15,165 nt of DNA from Aureococcus anophagefferens (GCF_000186865.1 NW_008705562.1:2156124-2171288), one strand, 5' to 3'. Positions 7,044 to 15,165 are shown, counted from the stretch's first letter. The notes: generated by a model from the sequence alone, not told the origin. Made by a program: numbers and translations.

Positions 7044-8593
7044 TAGAAGTACGTCGCGCCGGTCGGGTCGTAGGCCCCCGGCGGCGGCGGCGGCGGCGCG
7101 GCGCCGTAGAGCACGGGCGGCGGCGGCGCGCCGTAGAGCACGGGCGGCGGCGGCGGCGGCGCGCCGACGAGCAGGGGCACGGGCGGCGCGACCATGCCGT
7201 TCGGGTTCGGCGGCGGCAGGTAGAGCTGCGACGGCATCATCATGGGCATCGGGAACGCGGGCGGGGCCATGCCCATCATGCGCGCCTGCGCGCCCGCCTG
7301 CGCGCCCGCCAACGCGGCGGCAGTGTTCGCGTTTTGCCGGGCGCGCAGCTTCGTCTGCGCGGAGTCGATGCCATCGACGATGGCGGTGAGCGTGCCGCCG
7401 TCGACGAAGCCGCCGCCGTCTCCTCCCTCCTGAATCCCCGCGTCGAGCCCCGCGTCCGTGACGACCGTGACCCGGTCCGACGCGTCGACGGCCGCGGCGG
7501 CCCGCGCGAGGTCGCCGGCCTGGACCGCGGCGGACGCGGCCGCGAGCGCCGCGCCGGTCAGCGACGACGACGGCTCCGGGCTCGACGGGCGGGACGGGCG
7601 GAAGGGCTCGGCCTCGATGGAGACGCCGCGCTTCGGCGCGGGCGCGAAGGGCGCCGCGGCGACGTCGTGGCCGCCGCGCTTGAGCGCCGCCGCGACCGCG
7701 GCCTCGGCGGACGCCGCGTCGCGCGCGCGCGCGGCCGCGGCCGCCTCGGCCTCGGCCGCGGCCTCGAGCCGCGCGGCGGCCTCGGCCGCCGCCGCCGCCC
7801 GCCGCTGCGCCTCGGCCTCGCGCGGCGCCGCGGCCTCGGACTCGCGGACCCGCGCCGCCGCCCGCTCGTCGCGGCGCCGCCGCTCCGCGGCCTGCGCCTC
7901 GGCGCGCCGGCGCGCCTCCTCGGCCGCGCGCTGCTCGTCGCGGCGCCGCTGGGCCGCCGCGCGCTCCGCGGCCTCGGCGCGCCCGTCGTCGCGCCGCCGG
8001 GCCCGCGCGGCCGCCGCCGCGTCCGGCGCCGCGGGGCCGCCGAGCGCGGGGAAGTGCTCCGCCGACGGCGGCGCGCCCGCGCGCGTCCGCGGCGGCTTCG
8101 GCGCCCCGGCGCCGCCCCAGACGGGCGCCCGGGGCTGCACGGGCTCGCCCGTCGCGATGCTCACGACGTTCTTGATGTCGCCCCGGCAGTTGGGGCACGG
8201 CATGGCCTTCGTCGCCTTGTTGACCTGCTCGCGCTTCCACTGCATGAGGCACTCCTCGCAGAACTCGTGCTTCCCCGGGCAGTCCACGCGCAGGGCCACG
8301 GCCTCCTCCATGCAGATGCCGCAGAGCCCGTCGTCGTCGCCGAACGCTTCCGCCGCGGGCTCGAGGGGCGTCGGCGTCGCGGCGCGCGACGTCGCGCGGC
8401 TCGACGCCTGGCGGTCGCTCAGCGCCTGCTTGAAGCGCGTCCGCGGGCCCAGGGGCAGGCCCAGGCCCTTGAGGTCGTCCTCGTCGAGGCAGTCGAGGCA
8501 CGAGTCGTCGATCTCCTCGTCTTTGAACTTGGGCAGGAAGCGCGACAGGCTCAGGTCCGCCAGGAGCTGTTCGAGTTCGTGGGTCGTGGCCAT
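7040..8593 (-). CDS. SAM-domain and C3HC4 RING-finger protein, probable E3 ubiquitin ligase
   Basis: The product has 517 residues in a single exon. Residues 5-62 fit a SAM domain (L-S-L-S-R-F-L-P-K-F, then D-L-K-G-L-G-L-P-L-G-P-R), a self-association or partner-binding module. Residues 91-136 form a RING finger: C-G-I-C, C-P-G-K-H-E-F-C-E-E-C and C-P-N-C. RING fingers recruit E2 enzymes, so ubiquitin ligase activity is inferred. After a linker comes a long Ala/Arg/Glu-rich, probably coiled-coil stretch (about residues 180-320), then a Met/Pro-rich tail with repeated V-L-Y-G-A-P-P-P. The ATG at 8593 is chosen because the frame upstream is Arg-rich and would overlap the divergent gene starting at 8749. 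The substrate is unknown. Confidence 0.87.
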   Translation of the reverse strand: MATTHELEQLLADLSLSRFLPKFKDEEIDDSCLDCLDEDDLKGLGLPLGPRTRFKQALSDRQASSRATSRAATPTPLEPAAEAFGDDDGLCGICMEEAVALRVDCPGKHEFCEECLMQWKREQVNKATKAMPCPNCRGDIKNVVSIATGEPVQPRAPVWGGAGAPKPPRTRAGAPPSAEHFPALGGPAAPDAAAAARARRRDDGRAEAAERAAAQRRRDEQRAAEEARRRAEAQAAERRRRDERAAARVRESEAAAPREAEAQRRAAAAAEAAARLEAAAEAEAAAAARARDAASAEAAVAAALKRGGHDVAAAPFAPAPKRGVSIEAEPFRPSRPSSPEPSSSLTGAALAAASAAVQAGDLARAAAAVDASDRVTVVTDAGLDAGIQEGGDGGGFVDGGTLTAIVDGIDSAQTKLRARQNANTAAALAGAQAGAQARMMGMAPPAFPMPMMMPSQLYLPPPNPNGMVAPPVPLLVGAPPPPPPVLYGAPPPPVLYGAAPPPPPPGAYDPTGATYFY

Positions 8594-8748
8594 GGTTTCT
8601 CGGGCGGCGCGTCGGGAGCGCGGGCGACAGTGTGGCCTTAGCCGCAGAGTCTTGAAAAACACGACGACGACGGTGGTGCGTCTGGTTGGCTCGGACACCC
8701 GTCGAGCGGCAACATCGCCCGCATCAACAAGGTGAAGCGCCCTGTGGC
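8594..8748. promoter_or_regulatory. Short divergent promoter region (155 bp)
   Basis: The region lies between the divergent ATGs of the RING gene and the AlgH-like gene. It must hold both 5' UTRs and both core promoters. No TATA box or other known motif was recognised. Confidence 0.45.
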
Positions 8749-10098
8749 ATGATGACCACCACGTCTGAGACGAAGCGCCTGCGCCTCGTCGCCCTGTGCC
8801 TCGCTCTCGCGGCGCCCACCACCTCCTTCTTTTCCCCTCTCCGACGACACCAACACACAACTATCCGGTCGTCGCCCGACGACGACGACGAGGCGCCGAG
8901 CGTCGACGGCGAGGACTGGCGCGCCTTCCGGGCGAAGCTCATCGCGGGCGGCCTGGCGACGACGGAGGAGGCGGCGGAGGCGCCCGCGGGTCCGGCGACG
9001 GTCGGGTCCGGCGTGGGCCTCGACCCGGCGAACGAGGCGCTCGCGCGCGCGCAGAGCCCGAGCCTCGGCGATCTCCTCGAGGAGCCGAGCTGGGCGCACG
9101 AGGTCGGCGCGCCCGAGGTCGGCGGGCTGCTCCTGCGGCTCCCGCTGGAGACGCAGCTCTGCGTCGCCCGCGACAGCTACTGGGGGAAGAAGCTGCGCGA
9201 GTTCCACGAGGCCGAGAAGACGCGCGAGGCCATGGCCGAGGGCCGGCGGTCGGGTTTAGGCGCGTCCGAGCTGCCCGCGCGCGCGCCCGCGGCCGACGCG
9301 GGCGAGGGCGCCCTCGACGAGGTGCTGCTCTACCGCTGCGCGTCGCGGTTCCTGCGCCGCGAGCTCCAGCGCGTCGCGTCGAAGGGCCAGGTCGACGACA
9401 AGGGCCGGCTGCTCCTGGACCCGCGGACGCTGAGCGACGCGGACCGGGGCCTGCTGGACATGCACCAGCGCTACCTCTCGACGTGGCAGGAGGTCGTGCT
9501 CGTGACGCGCCACGACGGCGCCGCCGGCTCCGACGGCGTCGTCCTCAACCGGCCCGCGGCGACGGAGAGCTCCGATGAGCTCAGCGCCGCGTTGTGCGTC
9601 GCGCTCGAGCGCGAGGAGGGCGCGGACACGGTGGCGCCGGAGAACTTCCAGACGGCCTTCGGTCCCCGGCTGGCGGCCTACGTCGGCAAGCCCGCGCCGG
9701 GTGCCGCGCCCGCCGACGACGGCGAGGAGAAGGCGCAAAAGCCCAAGCAGACGGCGATGATCATCCACGGCCTCGCGGGCCTGAAGGGCGCCGAGGAGCT
9801 GAGCCCGGGCCTGGGCATCTACAAGGGCGGCTCCGCCGAGGCCGCGCAGCGCGTCCAGGACGAATCCAACGACCCCTACGACTTCCGCTTCTTCATCGGC
9901 AAGCACGAGTGGGCGCCGGGCGAGCTCGAGCGCGACATCCGCGAGGGCCTCTACCGGCCCGCGGCCTGCAGCCGCGGCGTCGCGCTCAAGCAGTGCCTCG
10001 GCCTGCCGAAGCCCCTCTGGCACGAGGTCATGGAGATGCTCGGCGGCACGTCCGAGGAGATCTCCAAGCTCGAGCTCCAGCGCCGCAAGGACAGCTGA
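8749..10098 (+). CDS. UPF0301/AlgH-family (DUF179) protein, predicted plastid-targeted
   Basis: The product has 449 residues in a single exon. The family hallmarks are G-V-V-L-N-R-P (263-269), F-F-I-G-K-H-E-W-A-P-G-E-L-E (381-394) and L-W-H-E-V-M-E-M-L-G-G (423-433). The biochemical function of the family is not established. Residues 11-22 form a hydrophobic signal-peptide core, followed by T-T-S-F-F-S-P; a Phe just after the signal cleavage site is the known plastid-import mark in stramenopiles, so plastid targeting is inferred. The DUF179 part starts near residue 245. The preceding 200 or so residues are an extension containing L-R-L-P-L-E-T-Q-L-C-V-A-R-D-S-Y-W and a helical Arg-rich part. 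An acidic insert lies near 318-333. The start is ATG 8749 or the adjacent ATG 8752; the open frame before it has no ATG. Confidence 0.87.
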   Translation: MMTTTSETKRLRLVALCLALAAPTTSFFSPLRRHQHTTIRSSPDDDDEAPSVDGEDWRAFRAKLIAGGLATTEEAAEAPAGPATVGSGVGLDPANEALARAQSPSLGDLLEEPSWAHEVGAPEVGGLLLRLPLETQLCVARDSYWGKKLREFHEAEKTREAMAEGRRSGLGASELPARAPAADAGEGALDEVLLYRCASRFLRRELQRVASKGQVDDKGRLLLDPRTLSDADRGLLDMHQRYLSTWQEVVLVTRHDGAAGSDGVVLNRPAATESSDELSAALCVALEREEGADTVAPENFQTAFGPRLAAYVGKPAPGAAPADDGEEKAQKPKQTAMIIHGLAGLKGAEELSPGLGIYKGGSAEAAQRVQDESNDPYDFRFFIGKHEWAPGELERDIREGLYRPAACSRGVALKQCLGLPKPLWHEVMEMLGGTSEEISKLELQRRKDS

Positions 10099-10274
10099 GC
10101 GCCGCCGCGGCGGGGGTCGGGCGGCCTAACTTGCCGTTCGCCTACTCTAGTGTGCGCCGCTCGCGAGGGCGGCCGATGTCGCTCGGTGCGGTCTGTCGCG
10201 CCGCCGGCTCTTCAAATTCGGTCCTTGAACATTCGAATGAAGCTGCCCCAGAATCGCGGCAAGGGGATATAAAT
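10099..10274. other. Convergent 3' intergenic region with an imperfect hairpin
   Basis: This is a 176-bp gap between two stop codons. An imperfect inverted repeat at 10210-10242 pairs CTTC-A-AATTCG with CGAAT-GAAG around a short loop. AT-rich TATAAAT at 10267-10273 abuts the minus-strand stop and on that strand reads ATTTATA, more likely 3' UTR than a promoter. No gene was found. Confidence 0.45.
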
Positions 10275-11134
10275 CTAGACCAAGGGCGCGCGCGCGTCTT
10301 TGAGGTGCACGGGGCCCACCGTTTCGACGACGAGGTCTGGGAGGTCCACGTCGGCGATCGCCTCCTTGAACCCGTCGAAGGCGGCCATCTCGAAGGCGAC
10401 AAAGGCCCTGGTAATAGTCAGCTTCTCCTCCCGCGAGAGCTGGTCCGTGACGGAGTGCATCTGGTTCCAGAGCGTCTGCTGCTCGTCGATGATCGTCAAC
10501 CGTTGCTCGAAGAACGCCTTCGACGCCGCCATGCCGCCGCCCGCAGATTTCGAGGAGGTCATTGCCAAGGCGTCGATGAGGTCCTCGAAGAAGCGGTCCC
10601 CGAAGTCCGCCGCGCCCTGGACCGGCTCGTCATCTTTCAGCAGTCGATCGACGACGTCGGCCGCCGCCGTCACGTCCTTGAGCATCGACTTCGCGTCGGC
10701 GAGGGCGGCTGCTGTGAGGTCCCGCAGGCAGCCGATGCGCGCGGCGATGCGCTGCTTGAGGTCCTCGCGCGACGCCTACGATGCAGTCGATGAGATCATG
10801 GCCCCGCGACGACGCGGCGCCGGGAAAACACGTCGAGCGTGAGCGCGACGGCGGCCGGGTTCTTCGCCTTCTTCCACGAGGTGAGCTGCCTCGAGACCTG
10901 CGTGCGCACGAGCTCGATCTCCGTGATGAACTTGTCGAGCTTCTCGTCGACGCCCTCCCTCGGTAGGTTCGAGCTGCGCCAGCCCACGTAGTTCTCGTCG
11001 AAGAACTTCCAGAGGCGGCGCTTCTGGGACGCGTCGATCGGCCGCCTGTGGCCCGGCACGTCGGCGTCGGCCGCGGGCGGCGCGTCCGCTGTGGGGGGCC
11101 CCTCTACGCCGGGCGCGCCCTCCTGGCCCTCCAT
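10275..11134 (-). CDS. Unknown helical protein, two exons
   Basis: Exon 1 (11134-10832, 101 codons) and exon 2 (10775-10275) give a 267-residue protein. Joining ...V-A-L-T-L-D to A-S-R-E-D-L-K-Q-R-I... in phase 0 extends one continuous helical pattern. The N-terminal 30 residues are Pro/Ala/Gly-rich and acidic. The rest is predicted all-helical, with heptad-like stretches such as E-K-L-D-K-F-I-T-E-I-E-L-V and E-Q-R-L-T-I-I-D-E-Q-Q-T-L-W. There is no signal peptide or membrane segment, and no family was recognised. Exon 2 is visibly less GC-biased than neighbouring genes. Confidence 0.78.
10776..10831 (-). other. Ordinary short spliceosomal intron, 56 bp
   Basis: The intron starts GTGTTT (10831) and ends CATCGTAG (10776). 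It lacks terminal inverted repeats and target duplications, in contrast to the introner introns. Retention gives an in-frame TGA at 10798-10796. Phase 0. Confidence 0.82.
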
Positions 11135-11256
11135 TGCGTCCGGGCAGCCCGCGGCACCTTCCCCCGCGATCTCATGGTTGCAGTACGAGGACCTCGCGCG
11201 GCAATATCTCGTTGAGCTGCCACCCCATACTATTTATTACCCCTTGATCGCGGCCA
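11135..11256. promoter_or_regulatory. Divergent promoter region (122 bp) with an AT-rich box
   Basis: The region lies between the helical-protein gene and the first secreted-protein gene. An AT-rich run, ACTATTTATTACC at 11228-11240, lies about 20 bp before the plus-strand ATG in otherwise GC-rich DNA. It could be a TATA-like or initiator element for either direction; which one is unclear. Confidence 0.4.
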
Positions 11257-12177
11257 ATGGGCGCTCGCTACCTCCTCGCGCTGGCCGCCGCCTGCGCCGC
11301 CGTCGACGTTGCGTACTTCCGCGACGATCCGGCGGCGAAGACGCGGCTGAACGTCGTCGCGGACGAAGGCGCGGCGTGGCTGCAATCGCACGACACGACC
11401 ATCGAAATCTTCGACAGCCCCAAGCCCGTGCACGTCTACCGCGTCGTGGTCACGGGCGTGCCCACGTCGACGGTGACGCTCTACCCCGCCAAGCTCGGCG
11501 GCGGGCTGCGTTTCCCGGGCGCGGCCTACATTTTCTCGAACGCGACGTACAACTGCTCCGACGCGACGAACGCGTCCGCCGCGCGCCGCGTGCGCTACTT
11601 CGACGGCGTCGCGTGGATCCAGGCCGGCGGCGCGGCGCGCTTCGACGTCTACATCGACAAAGCCGGCGCCTCCATGCTCTTCTTCGTGTCGTCCGGGCCG
11701 CTCGATTTCTCGCCGTCGGCCGCCGAATCGGCGCCGCTCCGCGTCGTCGCGGGCCGCGACGCGCTCGCCGCCAGCGCGACGCCCTATCGGCTCACGGGCA
11801 ACTGCTCCGACGGCGCCATCCACCCGGAGCTCCCGGCGGACTACTCGAACCTCGACGAGCCCATCGGGCCGCTGGCCGCGCACTACCACACGCGCGGCGC
11901 GTTGTACCACGTGCTCTACGGCAGCGCCACGTTCAACGACCCGGGCATCGCCGACGACACGCTCCGAGCCGGCGAGGTCCGCTTCGTGAACGACGGCGTC
12001 TACTACGGCCCGGAGACGATGGACCGGTCGCCCTCCTTCGTCGTCAGCCTCCACGAGCCGGACCCGTCGAAGGTGCGGGTCCTCGCCGCGGCGGCGCAGG
12101 ACGACGAGTTCGCGACGCAGTGCCCCTTCGCCTGCTTCACGAACCGGACGGCGACGGCGCGCTGCGTTGCGGTCTAA
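11257..12177 (+). CDS. Secreted glycoprotein-like protein with a cupin-like C-terminal domain
   Basis: The product has 306 residues in a single exon. It begins with a short signal peptide (Y-L-L-A-L-A-A-A-C-A-A-V, cleavage near residue 16). Five N-glycosylation sequons (N95, N99, N105, N182, N296) and paired Cys residues support a route through the secretory pathway. Residues 209-222 read H-Y-H-T-R-G-A-L-Y-H-V-L-Y-G, followed by G-E-V-R-F-V-N-D-G-V-Y-Y-G-P-E at 239-253. This resembles the two cupin motifs, with HxH kept but the usual Glu replaced by Leu216. Metal binding is therefore uncertain. Residues 20-150 are an unrecognised beta-rich region. The enzymatic role is unknown. The ATG 11257 sits in a good context (GCCAATGG). 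Confidence 0.8.
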   Translation: MGARYLLALAAACAAVDVAYFRDDPAAKTRLNVVADEGAAWLQSHDTTIEIFDSPKPVHVYRVVVTGVPTSTVTLYPAKLGGGLRFPGAAYIFSNATYNCSDATNASAARRVRYFDGVAWIQAGGAARFDVYIDKAGASMLFFVSSGPLDFSPSAAESAPLRVVAGRDALAASATPYRLTGNCSDGAIHPELPADYSNLDEPIGPLAAHYHTRGALYHVLYGSATFNDPGIADDTLRAGEVRFVNDGVYYGPETMDRSPSFVVSLHEPDPSKVRVLAAAAQDDEFATQCPFACFTNRTATARCVAV

Positions 12178-12219
12178 GTTTGCCTGCACCGAGTCGGTTG
12201 GGCTGCCCATCTGAACACG

Positions 12220-13188
12220 ATGGTGCGCGCCTCCCTGCTGCTGCTCGCGCCGTTCGCGGCGAGCGACGAGCTGCCGACGACGCTGTCGTACCGCCCCGCG
12301 AGCGCCGCGACCGACGAGTGGTCGCCGGCGCCCTTCATGAGGCACGGCGCGCCGGCCCGGCTCGTCTCCCGGCGCGGCGGCTTCGACGCCCCGGCGCCGG
12401 CGGACGCGTCCTACGACTGGCTGCGGCCCGGCGCCTGGGACGGCTACGTGGCGGCCCTCTACGGCGGCACGGCGAAGGGCGCGCCGACGATCGGCGACGT
12501 CGACCTCGTCTACGACGTCGACGGCCTCCTCGACGGCGTCACCGTCGACTTCGCGTGCCCCGCGCGGGACGACCGGCCCTTCAAGCGCTTCAACTGGCAC
12601 GCGCCCTACAACGAGGTCCACTACTTCCGGCGGCGCACGGCCGTCGACCGGCCGCCGGCCGCCCACGGCAACGGCACCTGGGTCGAGGTCTCGCACTGCG
12701 GCGGCTCGCGCTTCGAGAAGGTCGGCGCGTTCTTCTACGTCTTCCGCGGCAGCGGCCTCTACGTCAACGTGGGGCGCAGCATCGCCTTCGAGACGCACCA
12801 GGACGCGGCGCTCTATTTTTTAGGGCGGCCCTGCGACGGCAACCGCACGAAGCCCGCGGACGCGCGCCTCGGCATCTTCGAGTGCGACGGCGAGCTGCCG
12901 GCCGTCGTCTCGGCCGCGAGGCGCCGGGGCTGGGACAGCCTCCAGTTCACGCACCACTGCGACGCCTTCTGCGAGGGCGGCTCCATGAAGGCGGCGCTGA
13001 GCGGCGCGGACCCGCGGTCCCAGCTCTGCGGCTTCGAGCTCGTCCTTACGAACACGACGGGCGCGGGGCCCTGCCCGCCGGGCGTCCAGTTCCGCCGCGG
13101 CCTCGGCGGCGCCGAGCCCTGCGCCTGCGACGCCGACGCGCCCCTCCGCTCCCAGCGCGGCGCCTGCGCCGCCTGCGCCGCGGCATAA
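12220..13188 (+). CDS. Secreted Cys-rich protein of unknown function
   Basis: The product has 322 residues in a single exon. It begins M-V-R-A-S-L-L-L-L-A-P-F-A-A-S, a short signal peptide cleaved near residue 15. Three sequons (N151, N208, N278) and about 14 cysteines suggest an extracellular or lumenal disulphide-bonded protein. The central stretch G-T-W-V-E-V-S-H-C-G-G-S-R-F-E-K and G-S-G-L-Y-V-N-V-G-R-S-I-A-F-E is its most conserved-looking part. The C-terminal 25 residues are Cys/Ala-rich (C-A-C-D and C-A-A-C). No family was recognised. Only 42 bp separate its ATG from the stop of the preceding secreted-protein gene, and 32 bp separate its stop from that of the convergent gene. Confidence 0.78.
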   Translation: MVRASLLLLAPFAASDELPTTLSYRPASAATDEWSPAPFMRHGAPARLVSRRGGFDAPAPADASYDWLRPGAWDGYVAALYGGTAKGAPTIGDVDLVYDVDGLLDGVTVDFACPARDDRPFKRFNWHAPYNEVHYFRRRTAVDRPPAAHGNGTWVEVSHCGGSRFEKVGAFFYVFRGSGLYVNVGRSIAFETHQDAALYFLGRPCDGNRTKPADARLGIFECDGELPAVVSAARRRGWDSLQFTHHCDAFCEGGSMKAALSGADPRSQLCGFELVLTNTTGAGPCPPGVQFRRGLGGAEPCACDADAPLRSQRGACAACAAA

Positions 13189-13220
13189 AGGCGCTCTCTC
13201 GATATCTTCTTTAGGCGCCC

Positions 13221-13714
13221 CTACAGGTCGAGGCGCGCGTGCGGCTTCCGGGGCCGCGCGCCCTCGGGCGTCTCGCAGACGTAGCAGCTCCAGGCGCCCT
13301 CGGGGACGTCGGCGAGGCCGCAGCAGGTCACGTGGAAGGCGCGCTCGCAGGTGTCGCAGCAGAGCAGCTCGCCGCCGGACCGGCAGATGAAGCAGTGGTC
13401 CTCGTTCGGGTCCGGCTCCGACGCGCCGCCCGCGCGGTCCGACGACGCGGACGACACCGCGCCGTCCTCCGACGCCGACGACGGCGGCGGCGGGGGGCGC
13501 CGCGAGGCCGGCGCCGCGCGCGGCCGCGCGGGGGCCGCGCCGGACGAGCCGCTGTCGCCGTCGTCGTCCGCGTAGACGCCGCGGCCGACGTAGACCCGCG
13601 GCCGCTTGCGCGGCGACGGCGCGCGCTGCGGCTTCGCCGCGCGCTCCTCGGGCGCGGCGGCGGCGGCGGCGGGCCGGGCGCGCTTGGCCGGCTTGCGCAT
13701 GCGCCCCACGGGCA

Positions 13715-13762
<48 letters not shown>

Positions 13763-15165
13763 CGTAGGCGGGCGCGGCGCGCGCGCGCTTCGCCGGGGCC
13801 CGCGGCGACGCCCGCGAGGGCGGGGCCTTGGGCGGCGGCGCGGGCGCGGGCGGCTTGGGCTGGTCGTCGCCGTTGGCGACGCACTGCGGGCAGAACCAGT
13901 CGCCGTCGGGCACGGCGTCGAGGCCGATGCAGTGCGTGTGCGCCGTGGACACGCAGCGGCCGTCGCGGCCGTCGCAGAGGAGGAGCGAGCCGGCGTCGTG
14001 GTCCGTGCCGCAGACGGCGCAGGGGTAGACGCGGTCGCCGATGAAGCGGAAGTAGCGGCCCTCGACGTGGTCGACGCGGCCGAGGCACGCCTGGCCGATG
14101 GCGCCGTTGCTCAGGCCCGTGCACTTGGCCGCGTGCGTCGCGCTCGTGAATTCGCGCAGCACCGCGCCCGTTTTCGGGTCGACCTCGCAGCAGGGCTTGG
14201 GCCCGCCGGAGCGCACCCAGGGCACCTCGACGGCGTAGCGGAACTTGTGGCCGTCGCACGACTCCGTCGCGCCCGAGAGCACGTGCGTGATCTTGGGCCC
14301 GCCGACGCCCAACTTCCGCGCGGCGTCGGACGTCGAGCAGTACTCCTCGAGCACGGCGCCCGTCTCGCCGCAGTAGCGCACGATGGCCCGCGTGCGGCCG
14401 CTGCGGCAGTAGCAGTTGGGCCGGCCGGACGTGCACCGCGTGACGCCCGTCGCGAGCTGCGCGCTGTTGAGCCCCGCGGCGAGCACCTTCTTGAGCACGG
14501 CGTCGTCGCCCGGCGGCTTCGCGATGAGCTTCTCGGCGACGACGGCGCCGTCGCTGTAGTCGACGATGCGGCCCTTCCACTGCGCGAACGGCGTCGTCAC
14601 GGTCCGCGCGAACCCGAGCCGCCGGAAGAACGCGAACGCGGCCTCGTCCGCGTAGGCCAGCGTCGCCGTCGCGCCGCGCTCGCGCCGCGTCCGCGCCTCG
14701 AGGCGCCGCATGAGCCGGCCGCCCAAGCCCCGGCCCTGGTGCTCGTGGCGCACGGCGATGAGCGACAGCTCGACGAACGTCACGCCGCCCGGCACGGCCG
14801 GCGGCCAGACGCGGTAGCAGCAGCCGCCGGCGACGGCCCGGGCGCCCGCGGGCGCGCTCCGGTCGACGATGGCGATGCACTCGTAGTCAGGCGAGTGCAC
14901 GAGCTTGCCGCAGGCGACGTTGACGACGTAGGTCTGGAGCGTCTCCGCGAGGCCCGCGCGGAGCTCGTCGGCCGCGTCCGCGGCCGCGTCCGCCGCGGGC
15001 GCGCCGGCGCCGGGCGCGAGCTCCACGAAGGCCCAGTCGGGCGCCGCGGCGGGTTTCGTCGCGGGCGCCGCGGCGGGTTTCGTCGCGGCGGGCTTTGTTG
15101 CGGGCGCCGCGGCGGGTTTCGTCGCGGGCGCCGCGGCGGGCGCCTCGCGCGGCGGCGGTACCGCC
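13221..15165 (-). CDS. GCN5-like histone acetyltransferase with HTH-like repeats and two PHD fingers, 5' end beyond the window
   Basis: The frame is open from the right edge to a TAG at 13221. No ATG lies between the edge and the acetyltransferase domain (the GTG at 15026 is internal), so the true start lies outside. Domains in order: a Pro/Ala/Thr/Lys repeat; a GCN5/PCAF-type acetyltransferase at about 14945-14517, with F-V-E-L (catalytic-type Glu), the acetyl-CoA loop H-Q-G-R-G-L-G-G, then L-A-Y-A-D and F-F-R-R-L-G-F; two similar 45-residue modules at 14363-14232 and 14174-14040 (T-G-A-V-L-x-E, A-A-x-K, K/G-F-R-Y/F) resembling NUMOD1/IENR-type helix-turn-helix repeats; PHD finger 1 at 14021-13881; a run of 15 Asp and basic nuclear-localisation-like stretches; PHD finger 2 at 13394-13275 with a canonical C4HC3 pattern. 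The expected role is nuclear chromatin acetylation guided by histone reading; the DNA-binding role of the repeats is inferred. Confidence 0.87.
13716..13760 (-). repeat. Trinucleotide microsatellite (GTC)15 encoding 15 Asp
   Basis: Fifteen uninterrupted GTC triplets on the plus strand read as GAC on the coding strand. Pure codon identity points to replication slippage. The tract separates the PHD1 region from a basic K-P-A-K-R-A-R stretch and keeps the frame. Confidence 0.97.
15041..15143 (-). repeat. In-frame minisatellite encoding T-K-P-A-A-A-P-A repeats
   Basis: The 20-base unit GCGCCGCGGCGGGTTTCGTC occurs at 15041, 15065 and 15104, with a partial copy from 15128. The basic period is 24 bp, and one interval is extended by 15 bp. 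On the coding strand it gives Thr-Lys-Pro-Ala-rich, H1-tail-like sequence ahead of the acetyltransferase domain. Confidence 0.9.

Noticed and set aside
6783..8501. 572-residue minus-strand ORF
   Set aside because: It overlaps the SAM/RING gene in another frame and is Arg/Ala-rich without motifs; the RING Cys/His pattern is only in the chosen frame.
10201..10260. Possible degenerate introner remnant (GAAGCTGCCCCAG resembles an introner end)
   Set aside because: Only about ten bases match; there is no second terminus, no 19-base core and no target duplication.
10267..10273. TATAAAT as a TATA box
   Set aside because: It lies between convergent genes, directly after the minus-strand stop, and no plus-strand gene starts nearby.
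11091..13214. 707-residue plus-strand ORF spanning both secreted-protein genes
   Set aside because: Arg-rich shadow; the two shorter ORFs have signal peptides, sequons and natural composition.
13716..13760. CRISPR-like or regulatory repeat
   Set aside because: It is a pure in-frame trinucleotide tract encoding Asp within a coding exon.
12820..14880. 686-residue minus-strand ORF
   Set aside because: Out-of-frame shadow of the acetyltransferase/PHD gene; it lacks the Cys/His patterns.

Overview
The window is GC-rich (well over 65% by eye) nuclear DNA of a eukaryotic microalga. Four things point to a eukaryote: introns, organelle presequences, chromatin and ubiquitin-type domains (GCN5-like acetyltransferase, PHD, RING, SAM, RanBP2 zinc finger), and monocistronic genes on both strands. 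A signal peptide followed by a Phe-Phe plastid transit start suggests a stramenopile with a secondary plastid. Three intron-forming elements with inverted terminal repeats and 8-bp target duplications fit the introners known from the pelagophyte Aureococcus anophagefferens, so a pelagophyte is the best guess (inference, about 0.6).

Layout, left to right: (1) 1-4192, minus: a large RanBP2-zinc-finger/IQ-motif protein, open at the left edge, interrupted by two near-identical 192-bp introners. (2) 4439-5380, plus: histidine-phosphatase (phosphoglycerate-mutase superfamily) protein with a mitochondrial-like leader. (3) 5633-6956, plus: NAD kinase with a third, divergent introner. (4) 7040-8593, minus: SAM + RING protein, probably an E3 ubiquitin ligase. 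(5) 8749-10098, plus: UPF0301/AlgH (DUF179) protein with a bipartite plastid leader. (6) 10275-11134, minus: unknown helical protein, two exons with an ordinary 56-bp intron. (7) 11257-12177 and 12220-13188, plus: two secreted proteins in tandem, the first cupin-like. (8) 13221 to the right edge, minus: GCN5-like histone acetyltransferase fused to HTH-like repeats and two PHD fingers, open at its 5' end.

Genes are packed tightly, with 32-252 bp between coding regions and no gene-free stretch over 300 bp. No tRNA, rRNA, CRISPR array or autonomous transposase was found. The genes are functionally unrelated, as expected of eukaryotic chromosomes; apart from NAD kinase none can be placed in a named metabolic step. 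The most informative feature is the trio of introners: removing each element together with one 8-bp duplication restores the reading frame exactly, so the window records intron birth by DNA transposition in three places.
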